Assembly: GCA_900316105.1 (NCBI GenBank)
Contig: ONBR01000006.1
Span: 1 to 64,000, forward strand
Source: an uncultured Olsenella sp.
GTDB taxonomy: Bacteria; Actinomycetota; Coriobacteriia; Coriobacteriales; Atopobiaceae
DNA: 64,000 nt
Direction: 5' to 3'
The position numbers and the translations under genes are program-made. Of the stretch, positions 35,332 through 45,200 are shown piece after piece (positions within the stretch are counted from its first letter, which is position 1; every line of letters starts with the position of its first letter). The notes beneath the pieces are model-generated. The model saw nothing but the letters and a program-made list of their open reading frames with translations. It was not told the DNA's origin and ran no database searches.

Positions 35332-36847
35332 CACCTGGACGGAGGTCTTTTGGGTGTTGGTGTTGGTGATGGAGAAGCCAGCGGAGGCAGTGCCAGCAAT
35401 CACGCCCGAATAGGACCCGTCGGGGCTTGCGTCCTCGGCCACCGTGTAGGTTATTTCGCGGCCGGATGCCTTGACGTCAAGGTTCTCGAAGGTCCCCTTC
35501 CAACCGTTGGCCTCGGATAGCTCCAGGGTCCTGCCGGTGTCGGCACCGTCTGCCAGGAGGTGGACCGTCACGGAGCTCACCGTTTCGGGAACGGGACCCA
35601 CCCAGTACTTGGCCACGGGAACGGAGGTCTTCTGGGTCTCGTGCCTGTTGGTGACAGTGAAGCCGGAGGCGGCGTCGCCAGAGACCGTGGACTCGTAGCC
35701 CTCGGGGACGTCCAGCTCGCGGACGGTATAGACGACCTGGTGGCCGTCGGCGGCGTATTTGGCCAGGTCGGAGAAGGTCGGGGCGGACCCGTCGGCGTAG
35801 AGCTGGATCCTGATTGCAGCGGGACGGAGGCCGTCCTGGTTGTTGGCATCCTCCCAGGCCTTGGCAACCTGGACGGAGGTCTTCTCCACGTTGGTGTTGG
35901 TGACGGTGAAGCCAGCGGTCGCGGAGCCGGTGACGGCCGCCACGTAGCCCTGGGGGACGTCCAGCTCCTGGACGGTGTAGGCGATCGGCTTGCCCGCGGC
36001 GTTGGCGGGCAGGTCGTCGAAGGAGCCGGCCCAGCCGTTGTCGGCGGAGAGCTCCAGGGTCCTGCCGGTGTCGGCGCCGTCGGCCAGGAGCCTCACGGTC
36101 ACGGGCCCGGCCGCGGGGCCCACCCACCGCTTGGACACGGACACGGAGGTCTTCTGGGTCTCGTGCCTGTTGGTGACAGTGAAGCCGGAGGCGGCGTCGC
36201 CCGTGACGGACGACTCGTAGCCCTGGGGCACGTCCAGCTCGCGGATGGTATAGGCGATGGGCTGGCCCTTGGCATTCTTTGCCAGGCCCGACCAGGTGGT
36301 GGTCCAGCCGTTGGCCTCGGTCAGGTCGACGGGGTCGCCGTAGGCTTGGCCGTTCGCATAGAGCTGGACCTTGACGGAGGCGGGTCGGAGGCCGTCACGA
36401 TTGTTGTCGTCCTCCCAGGCCTTGGACACGGAGACCTGGGTGGTCTCGGTCTGGTGGGAGTTGGTAAGGGTAAAGCCCTTGCCAGCGTCGCCCGTGGCCG
36501 CCACCGTGTAGCCCTCGGGGACGTTCAGCTCCTGGACGGTGTAGGCGATGTCCTTGCCCTGGGCCTTCCGATAGAGGTCGCTCCAGGTGTGGGTCCAGCC
36601 AGCCTCGTCGCTCAGGGTCACGGGGTCACCGTAGGCCTGGCCGTCGGCGTAGAGCTGGACCGTCACCGCGTCGGGGCGGACCCCGTCCTGGTCGTTGGCG
36701 TCATCCCAGGCTTTGGTCACCGAGACGGAGGTCTTCTCGGGAGCATAGGTGTTGGTGACGTAGTAGCCGTCGTAGGAGGTCTCGTAGCCGGGGACGGCGT
36801 CCTCGGTCACGGAGTAGGAGACCTCGTGGCCGTCGGCGGCGTAGCGG
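35332..36847 (-). CDS. Cna-B adhesin, segment 3
   Basis: About 505 residues in a third frame: the end of Cna-B domain 8 (SVTEDAVPGYETSYDGYYVTNTY), domains 9-13, and the first strand of domain 14 (KTSVQV). Domain 12 lacks its middle strand region: RIQLYADGS joins APTFSDLAKYAADG in frame, which suggests an older in-frame deletion. The frame ends where about 80 bases present in the sister repeat are missing. A start-like ATG at 36810 is internal and not a likely start. Confidence 0.75.
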
Positions 36848-37301
36848 GAGGCCGTCGAAGGAGAAGGCCCAGTTGTCGGAGGCCGAGACCTCGCGGGAGG
36901 CCACCTCCTCGCCGTCGGCCCAGAGGCGGACCGTGACGGCCTGGGGGCGAACCCCGTCGCGGTCGCCGTCGTCCACCCAGGTCTTGGTGCCGGAGACGGA
37001 GGTGGTCTCGGTGTTGGTGTTGGTGACGGTGAAGCCAGCTGCCGCGGAGCCGGTGACGGAGGACTCGTAGCCCTGGGGGACGGCGTCCTCGGAGACGGTG
37101 TAGGCGATGGCCCTGCCGCCCTCGTTGGCGGGCAGGTCGTCGAAGGAGCCGGCCCAGCCGTTGTCGGCGGAGAGCTCCAGGGTCCTGCCGGTGTCGGCGC
37201 CGTCGGCGTAGAGGCGGACGGTCACGGGGCCGGCCGCGGGGCCAACCCAGGACTTGGAGACGGGCACGGAGGTCTTCTGGGTCTCGTGCCTGTTGGTGAC
37301 A
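36848..37301 (-). CDS. Cna-B adhesin, segment 2 (out-of-frame middle piece)
   Basis: About 150 residues in a second frame, from VTNRHETQKTSVPVSKSW through a complete Cna-B domain (7th) to SDNWAFSFDGLP of the 8th. Against sister repeats, about 41 bases are missing at its upstream edge (after TGGTGAC in plus orientation at 37300). At its lower edge, GGCCTCCCG runs straight into CTACGCC where a two-base-longer reading is expected. Confidence 0.75.
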
Positions 37302-40300
37302 GCCCTGGGGCACGCCCAGCTCGCGGACCGTGTAGGCGATTGCCTTGCCATCAGAGGCGTACTTGGCCAGGCCATAGAAGGCACCGCTCCACTTGTTGGC
37401 CTCGCCCAGGGTCAGGGTCTGGCCCTGAACCACCTGGCCGTTTGCATAGAGCTGAACTTGGACGGAGCCAGGGCGGATGCCGTCACGGTTGTTGTCGTCC
37501 TCCCAGGCCTTGGACACCTTGATGGCGGTGGTCTCGGTGTTGGTGTTGGTTACGGTATAGCCAGCCCCCATGGAGCCTGTAATCGTCGCGTCGTAGTTTG
37601 CGACGGCTTCCTCGGAGACGGTGTACTCGATCGCCCTGCCGCCCTCGTTGGCGGGCAGGCCCTGGAAGCTGGCCGTCCAGTCGTCTGCCGTGCCCAGGAT
37701 TAGATCGGGTCCGGCAGCGGTGATGGTAGCCGTCCAGTTGGTGGACTTTCCGTTGGCCAAAAGACGGACCACGACGCTACCAGCTGAAGACACGGGGCCA
37801 ACCCATTCCTTCCTCACGGTAAGGGAGGTCGTCGCGGGCCTGTGGGTGTTGGTCACGTCGTAGCCGTTGAAGGTAGCCTCGTAGCCCGCGGGGACGGTCT
37901 CGTCTACGGTGTAGGCAATTTGGTGGCCATCCGTCGCGCTGTACTTGGGCAGGTTGTCGAAGTGGTAGCGCCAGCCGTCTGCCTCGGTCATCTTGTAGGA
38001 GGTAACCCACTGGCCGTCGGCACGGAGGTTGATCCAGACCTCGGAGGGACGGATGCCGTCCCTGTCGTTCTGGTCGTCCCAGGTCTTGGTGCCGGCTATA
38101 GACGTGGTCTCGGTGTTGGTGTTTGTGATGGTGTATCCCGCGGTGGCAGAACCCGTGACCTTAGAGCTGTAACCTGCAACGGCGTCCTCTGCCACCGTGT
38201 AGGCGATGTCTTGGCCACCCGTCTTCTGGTTGAGGTCGGTGAAAGTCCCAGCCCAGCCGTTGGCCTCGGAGAGGGTCAGGGTCTTTCCGGTGTCCTGGCC
38301 GTTGGCGTAGAGACGGACAGTCACAGGCCCTGCCGCGGGGCCCACCCACTGCTTGTTCACGGAAACGGAGGTCTTCTGGGGGGTGTGCCTGTTGGTCACG
38401 TCGTAGCCGTTGAAGCTGGCCTCGTAGCCATCGGGGACGGTCTCGTACACGGCATAGTTAATTTGGTGGCCATCGGTGGCATCGTACTTGGGCAGGTTGT
38501 CGAAGTGGTAGCGCCAACCGTCCGCCTCGGTCATCCTGTAGGAGGTGACGTAGTTGCCGTCGGCCCAGAGGTTGATCCAGACCTCGGAGGGACGGATGCC
38601 GTCGGCGTTGTCCTGGTCGTCCCAGGTCTTGGTACCGGCGACGCTGACGGTCTGGGTGGCCGTGTTTGTGACGGTGTAGCCCTTCTTTGCTGAGCCGGTA
38701 ATGGCGCCAGTGTAGCCCTCCACCGGGTCCTCGGTGATAGTGTAGGAGATCTTCTTGCCCTGGTTGTCCTTCTCTGGCAGGTTGTCGAAGGTGCCGGACC
38801 AGCCCTTGCCCGCGTCCAGGGTCAGGGTCTTGCCCGTGTCCTGGCCGTTGGCATAGAGGTGAACCGTCACGGACTGGCCCGCGGGGCCCACCCAGACCTT
38901 GTCCACCTTGACGGAGATGGTCTTGGTGGTGGGCGTGGGGTTGTCGGGCTTGGGGTAGTCCTGGTTGAAGGACTGCCAGATCTGGTGCCACTCGCCGGAG
39001 CCACTCATGACAGTCTTTGCGTAGAGCCAGCCGGCGCTGGTGGAGGTCAGGTTGAAGGTGGCGTTGGGCGCCAGGATCATGCCCAGGATGGAGCCCGAGG
39101 TATTAAGGGTCGTGGCGTTGGGGACGTTCCAGACGATGGACTTGGCAATGGCCTCCCCCGCCGCCGTGGTCTGGTCAGAGCCCACGTAGCCACCGCCGTC
39201 GGTGGAGACCTCGAACTTCTGGAGGTTGACCGTGCCGGACTTGGTAACGTTGAGGACGATGGTCTGGTCGCTCTTCTTGCGAATCTTGAGGCCGCTGGCC
39301 TGCTGGCTCAGCTGGTCGATAACGGAGTCCAGATTGACGTAGTAGGTGCCGGCAGGCTTGTCGGAGAAGTCCAGGACGTAGTTGGTGAGCTGGTGGTTGC
39401 CGTCGCTGCCCACGGCAGGAAGGGTTCCCTGGACCGAGCTCTTTGTGGCCATCGTGGCAGAGGTTGACCTAAGAGCGGACTCCATGCCCTCCACATAGGA
39501 GTTGGCCGTGGACTGGCTGATGATCTTGTAGTTGGCGTTCTTGTTGTTGTTATAGTCGTGGAGGACGTCGTAGACATGCTGGGTCACGTAGGCGTTGACC
39601 TGGCGCCCCTTGAACTGGAAGGGGTTGGGGTTGTCGTTGATGACGGTCTCGGCCTTGTAGGGCCACCAGGAGATGACGTTGGTAGTGTAGCCCTTGATGT
39701 CGCCGATGACCCAAGGCTGGGCATCGTCGCCCGAGGTCATGTCGTTGCCCGACTGGCTTCCGTTGGCATAGATGGTCTTGACCGCCGCATTGGTCTCGGC
39801 CTCCACCAGGTACCATTCGTCTGCCACGATGCCATAGTAACGGGCGTTGCCCATGATGTCCTCGAGGGACAGCTTACCATCGGTGGCGTCCTTGATGGCG
39901 AAGGTGCTGGCAGCCTTCCGCTTGGAGACGGCCATGACCGAGAGGTCACTGGTGGTCAGACTGACCGACTGAGTCCCCTGGGTTGAGACGGAGGCCGAAA
40001 GGTCCTCGACCCGCACGTCCTTGGCAGAGATGCCCGTGGCCTCGGCCGTGGAGTCCACCTGGGCGCGAGCGGCGTTGGAGAGAGGCAGGTGCTTGACCTC
40101 CACCTCGTCGCTGGCCTGAGCGTCAAGGTCCTCGGTCAGCTGGGACTGCTTGAAGTTGAAGGTGATGGTAACGGACCCCTCTGTGGGCTCGTACTCCTCC
40201 CATTCCCCCTGAATGACCTTGCCATCGGCATCCTCCTTGGGCACCATGAAGGCCACATCGTAGAGAAGAGTGTTGTCAGCGGTGTAGGCCTGGTCCTCCG

Positions 40301-41330
40301 AGAGCCCCCCGTTGAGGGCATCCATGTAGGCCTCGTAGTTGTAGCCCGAAACCGTCTGGGTGACGGGGGTCACCTTGAACTGGGCGTCATCTGGTACGGC
40401 CTCGGGATCCTGAAGGACGGCAGTCACAGAGACCTGGTCGTCCTCATAGGTATAGGTGGTCTTGGTGGCAGGGGTCTCTTCCTGGGCCTCCTGGTCCTGG
40501 GCGGCGTCCTCTATGGATTCCTGTTCTTCGGTTGAGTCCTGGACGTCAGAGCCGTCCGGCTCCTCGTCGGATTCCAGGTCCGCCTCGCCCTTTGTCTGGG
40601 AGTCGTCCTGGGCCTCGGCGTCTGCCTGGCTATCGGCGTCCTCGTCCTCCACGTCATCTGCGGTCTGGTCTGACGTCGACTCCTCCTGGTCGGCATCGAT
40701 GGCGGTGACGTCCGACTTCTGGTCCTCCTGGGAGGGAGCCTCCTGGGTCGTCACGGTCAGTGTGATACCCTCGGCCACGGCAGAGGGGCTGACCTTGTAG
40801 ACACCCTTGTCATCAGGCTTCAGGACCTGCTTGTTTGCGTCGTTGACAGGCTTGCTGTTGTAGGAGGTGTAGACCTCCACTAGCTCGTAGCCCGTATCAG
40901 GCGTGACCGTAAAGGAGAAGTCCTTGTCCGTGGGCAGGGAGATCTTCTTTGCCGGAAGGGCAACCTTCTGGTCCTTGTAGGTGAGGTAGGCGTGGTCAAG
41001 GTTAAGGGCAACGTCGGCAGACTTGGGTGCGGCCTCCGAAGAAGCGCCAGTGGTCGCCGTGGAGGAGGACGAAGTCTGCTTTTGGTCCTTCTCCTTGGGG
41101 CTAGTCTCCTGGACCGATCCGCTGGCATCAGTATCCAGCGAGATGGAAGACTCCTTGGAGACAGTCTCCGTCTCCTGGCTAGCGGTGCCGGCTTGGTCCG
41201 ACAGAGAGGTCTCGCTGCCTGCGGTGGCGGGCAGAGGCGTGGAACTCCATGCCATGGCGATGGAGAGCACCACACTGAGGATGCGGTTTGCCAGTAGCCT
41301 ATGGTTTTGGCTCTTCATCGTGTTGCTCAT
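37302..41330 (-). CDS. Cna-B adhesin, segment 1 (N-terminal part)
   Basis: About 1343 residues. A signal peptide (LLANRILSVVLSIAMAWS) is nearly identical to that of the adhesin at 42286-47751. The shared domain follows (about 105-200, with KISLPTDKDFSFTVTPDTGYE), then an acidic Asp/Glu/Ser/Gln linker to about 300. A choice-of-anchor-A-like region ends with GSILGMILAPNATFNL. Six Cna-B domains start at ISVKVDKVWVGP; each has a Lys near KxW, a Glu in YTVxE, and a terminal TNT Asn, the residues that form internal isopeptide bonds. The sixth is cut at VRELGVPQG. The ATG at 41330 has AAGGAG eight bases upstream. Confidence 0.85.
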
Positions 41331-41373
41331 AGTAAGCGCTCCTTAGCTCGGGAGGCCTTTGGTGTCAAGTACC

Positions 41374-41387
41374 TGTCATTACTGACA
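41374..41387. promoter_or_regulatory. Short palindrome upstream of the Cna-B adhesin
   Basis: TGTCA-TTAC-TGACA lies about 45 bases upstream of the adhesin ATG in an AT-rich spacer holding TATACT and TATAA on the minus strand. It is placed as an operator would be. No convincing -35 was found. The remaining spacer up to 41515 shows no other structure. Confidence 0.3.
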
Positions 41388-41515
41388 TTTATAATTAGTA
41401 TACCTCGACAGCCTTTTCAGATTCCATTTCTAGCGAAAATGCAAGAGTGAATCACAAATTATTTTGTAATTTCACAATTGGGAGTAGTTGAAATCAATTC
41501 AACCATGCCTTTCCT

Positions 41516-41551
41516 GGCAAAAGGAAAGCGCCGCACCCGAAGGTACGGCGT
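41516..41551 (-). terminator. Terminator after the LSQTG protein gene
   Basis: On the minus strand CGCCGTACC pairs with GGTGCGGCG around a TTCG tetraloop, allowing one wobble pair, and is followed by TTTCCTTTT. It lies 35 bases after the stop at 41586 and separates the three-gene surface operon from the Cna-B adhesin gene. Confidence 0.8.
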
Positions 41552-41585
41552 CTGTTCGGTCGCGCGTGTGTGGGCTTGGCAACCT

Positions 41586-42299
41586 CTATTTGGCTGCCTT
41601 GGGATGACGGCGACGGTGGAGGGCAAAGGCAATGAAGGCAAGGCCCGCTATGCCCAGGACGATCACGGGCACCAGGGTCGTGGTGTCCCCCGTCTGAGAA
41701 AGATTGCCGGAACCCGACTTGTCGTTGCCGTTCTGGTTGTTGCCGTTGCCGGTACGATACTTGTCCCGGTAGGCAGTCTCCCAGTTCGCCGCCCGCTTTT
41801 CCTTGAGGCGAATGCCATCGTCACCATCGGCCTCGGCATCCGCGCCAGAAACCTCCAGAGTAGTCGTGAAGGTTCTAGAACCTTGGTCCACGCCCTTGGA
41901 CCGAAGGGTAAAGGTGGTGTCCGCAGCCCTCTGGTAGCCGTCGGGGGCCTCCAGTTCCTTCAGGGTGTAAGTAACATCTTGCTTAAGCTGTTTAGTCTTT
42001 GAAAAATATCGATCGAAGGCTTTCTGAGCGGAATCATCATCGGTGGTCCACCAATCAACCATTAGTTCATTGTCTTTGTAAATGGCCAAATGAGCACCAC
42101 GAACCGCAGCGTTATCTTGTGCATCTACTTTCGATACCTTTAGCGTTGCCGTAGCGTCAGCATCGCCTGGAACGTCTAATGGTTCTTCCGCGTAGACAGG
42201 TAGCACGAGACTGAAAGCCGTCAGCGTTGTAACAGCTGCCGCGATGATAATACGACCGAACGTCATATGCTTATGAAGCACAGGATTAGAGGCCCTCAT
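41586..42299 (-). CDS. LSQTG-anchored surface protein (pilin-like)
   Basis: This 237-residue secreted protein has a signal peptide (IIIAAAVTTLTAFSLVLPVYA, about 14-36) and a SpaA/Cna-B-type domain (LKVSKVDAQDNAAVRGAHLAIY to YTLKELEAPDGYQRA). A flexible Asn/Gly stretch precedes the C-terminal sorting signal: LSQTG, a hydrophobic helix (LVPVIVLGIAGLAFIAFAL) and RRRHPKAAK. LSQTG is a variant of the sortase LPxTG motif. The start overlaps the end of the 1821-aa adhesin by 14 bases, with AGGAGGTG inside that gene's end, so the two are translationally coupled. A likely role is to anchor or cap the adhesin on the wall (inference). A terminator follows. Confidence 0.9.
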   Translation of the reverse strand: MRASNPVLHKHMTFGRIIIAAAVTTLTAFSLVLPVYAEEPLDVPGDADATATLKVSKVDAQDNAAVRGAHLAIYKDNELMVDWWTTDDDSAQKAFDRYFSKTKQLKQDVTYTLKELEAPDGYQRAADTTFTLRSKGVDQGSRTFTTTLEVSGADAEADGDDGIRLKEKRAANWETAYRDKYRTGNGNNQNGNDKSGSGNLSQTGDTTTLVPVIVLGIAGLAFIAFALHRRRHPKAAK

Positions 42300-45200
42300 C
42301 AGGCACCTCCTTTACACTGAATTTTTCAGTCTCTTTGTCTTGCGTAATTTGGAACTTTGTGGTGGGATAGGGGTCCACCAGGTGGCCCTCGGGGGCGATC
42401 TCCTCCTTGAAGTAATAGACGTTACCCTCGGTGATGGGCACGTCAAAGACCATAAAGCCGTCCTTGTCGGACCGCTGGTTGCCCAGGTAGACGTCCTCCG
42501 CACCGTTCTTGCCAACCTGCCAGAGGCCGTACTGGGCGTTGTAGAGGCCCTCATTTGTCGGATTTCCCTCGGAATCCTTACTTACTTTTCTCATCCGAAT
42601 TTTTACGGTCTTGGACTTGTTGCTGAAGACGGGCAGACCGCTCTTGAGCTCGGTGGCGCCAGCATAGTAGGTGGTAGTGGCCGTCAGGGCACCGTCCTGA
42701 CCCTTGGTCACGGACACCTTGAGTCGGTAGACCGTCTGGTCGTAGACCACGGACTGGTCGTCGCCCGCCTTCTCGCGGATGGTGTACCAGTGGTCGCCAG
42801 CCTCGGTGTAGAAGAGCTGGTCAAAGACCACCTTACCGTCAGACGCGTTGGTAGCCGTGTAGGTCTGGCCCGTCGCATCGTCCACCAGCTCGAAGGTGAA
42901 GAGGCCTGCCTCCATGTCGCGCTGGCCGTCAAGCTCCTTCTGGGCCACGGGCTCCACCGTGGCAGCCGTGGCCTTGCGGGCGTTGGCGCGCAGGGAGAGG
43001 GCACGGTAGCCCACGGCCACCTGATAGTTGTTATAGAAAGTGGGCACCTGGTCCGCAGGCTGGTCCTGCCAGGTCTGGCCCTCGTCGGTGCTGTAGCGCC
43101 AGGAACTGGTGGCCGACAGGCCGTCCTCGCCCTTGGTCACGTTGACGGTAACCAGGTAGCGGGTGGGGTCGTCGCCGGAGTCCTCAGTCAGGAGGTAGTG
43201 GTAGGTGCCAGCGGACTTGTAGTAGATGGTGGGAAGGCTGATGTCACCCGTGCCCTGGACCTTGACCAGGATGCCCTTGCTGCCGTCATCCACGACGGAG
43301 CCGCCCTCGGAGACCTTGCCCGAGGTGGAGGCCTTGCCCTGGTCGTCGCAGGAGGTCAGGGTGAAGTCGTAGGTGTTGTCCTCCTGGCCTGCCGTGGTGT
43401 AGGCGTCCTTGTGGAAGGACAGCTTGGCCTTGGTCAAGTCAGAGGTGTGGTTGCCATACTGGACCACGCCGTTATTGCCGATGCCGCCACCCTCGCGGGC
43501 TGAGTAGTTGCCCGAGATGTGAACCGTGGCCAGGTCCTCGGCGATGGAGGTGGCTCCGTCGCCAGCGGACAGGCTGGAGTTGAGGTGGTAGTGGGTCTTG
43601 TAGTCGCTGCCCAGGCTATGCAGGGTCTCCACGTCCACAGGGTTCCCGTCAGCGTCAACCCAGCCGGCATCCACGCCACCCAGCATGAACTCGGACAGGT
43701 AGATGGGCAGGTTCTTCTGCTTGACCTCGGTCCTGCCGTCGAACTGGTAGTAGTAGGTGATGTTGCCCTGGAGGCAGAAGTCGGCTCGCTTACCACTGGT
43801 GGTGTAGTTGTCGTAGATGGCGACGCCGTCCTCCTGCTTGAAGAGGTTGGTACCCGAGGGGCAGTAGGTGACGCCAGCGCCCGCGTAGGAGGCAGTGTTG
43901 TTAGAGATCACCGCGAGGCCCAGGTTGAGCTGGCCGTCCTTCTGGGGCATGCCCTCGATGCCGGTAGGGATGCCGCCGTTGACGTAGATGCCACCGCCCA
44001 GGACGCCGCCGTCCGTCCAGCTGGCGTTGCCCAGGGCCTTGTTGTTGGTGATGGAGCCAGCGTTGACGTTGGCCACGGCGTACTCCTGGACGAAGATGCC
44101 GCCGCCCGAGCCCTTGGCCGTGTTGCCATCGATGGTGCCGCCGTTCATGTTGAGGGTCACGTCACCGTCGGTGTTGGTAAGTACCAGGGTGTGAAGGGCG
44201 ATGCCGCCGCCATACTCCTGGGCGTAGTTGCCAGCCACCAGGCCGCCGTTCATGTCCAGGACGCCATTGGTGCCGTTCATGATAATGCCGCCGCCACAGC
44301 CCGTGAAGGAGCCGGACTGGTTGATGGCCTTGTTGTTAGTGACGGCCGCGCCGTCGTTGAGGACCACATGGCCGCCTCGGGCATAGATGCCGCCGCCCCA
44401 GACGGAGGTGTTGCCCGTGATGGTTGACCCGCTGTTGAGGTTGAGGGTGCCGCCGTCCACGTAGACGGCGCCGCCTGCGGGGCAGCCACCGCCGGTGTAG
44501 TAGTTCTTTGCGTTACGCAGGGTGGCACCGGTACCCAGGGACAGGGTGCCTTCCACCTTGAAGAGGGAGTCTTGGGCCGTGACCAGCTGGTCGTTGCCGT
44601 CGACAGTCATGCCCTGAACGGACAGGTTGGCATCCTTGGCCAAGCTCACCAGGGCGCCCGTGAAGGAGGGATTGCGGTAGACCGTGACACCCTCGCCGTC
44701 CCAGGAGGAGTCCGCCGTAACGCTCACGGTGTTAAGGACGTAGATGCCCTCCAGGCCCCGGTCGTCCTTCTGGGCCTTGTAAATCTCCAGGGCCTTCTCC
44801 ATGGACTTGACGGGCTTCTCGTAGCTGCCCTCGTTGTCATCGCTACCGTCCTGACCGTCCACATAGACGCCCTTGGAGGTATCGATCTTGTGAAGGACCA
44901 TGCGGTTGTTGGCGGCGTCGTACTGGACGAAGGCCAGCTTCTTGCCCGTCTCGTCCAGGTTGATGACCGTGATGTGCTTGGCCAGGTCCTCGCTGCCGCC
45001 CTCCATGATGACGAAGTCGTCGACCGTATCGGTCTGAGAGTTGAACTTGGCAAAGGTGTCATCGGCGTTGTTGTACCAGAGCCAGAGGGTGGCGCCGTCA
45101 CCCATGGTCAGGCCCTGGTCACCGGTTGACAGCTGAGCTGCCCCAGCATTGAGTTGGAAGCAGAGGCTCTTGTTAAAGGTGCCGTTGAGGGTCACTGTGC

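Larger units (their letters stand above)
31502..41330 (-). pseudogene. Giant Cna-B repeat adhesin, one gene split by three frame breaks
   Basis: The 9.8-kb stretch encodes one surface adhesin of about 3270 residues, read in three frames with breaks near 37300, 36848 and 35332. Domain order is continuous across the breaks: signal peptide, shared N-terminal domain, acidic linker, choice-of-anchor-A-like domain, about 21 Cna-B domains, three pilin isopeptide (FctA-type) domains and a SpaA-like terminal domain. At two breaks the sequence is shorter than its sister repeats by about 41 and 80 bases; the third is a 1-2 base indel. These may be real recombination or mutation, or collapsed repeats in the assembly. 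No sorting signal is encoded at the end, and no LSQTG-type partner follows. It may be inactive, phase-variable or simply misassembled. Confidence 0.8.

Noticed and set aside
35125..36810. ATG at 36810 as the start of an independent adhesin gene
   Set aside because: The ATG lies inside a Cna-B domain, has no signal peptide after it, and the upstream sequence continues the same domain in another frame; it is a fragment of the larger gene.
31586..36936. Long open frames on the plus strand opposite the adhesin repeats (for example 31586-33433, 33659-35413, 35560-36936)
   Set aside because: They are Gly/Val/Leu-rich shadows created by the GC-rich repeated Cna-B coding sequence. They lack ribosome-binding sites and recognisable domains, and repeat with the same period as the real gene.
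33600..38900. Regular ~270-base repeats suggesting a CRISPR or satellite array
   Set aside because: The repeats translate into Cna-B domains with the isopeptide residues; they are protein-coding repeats, not spacer-repeat DNA.
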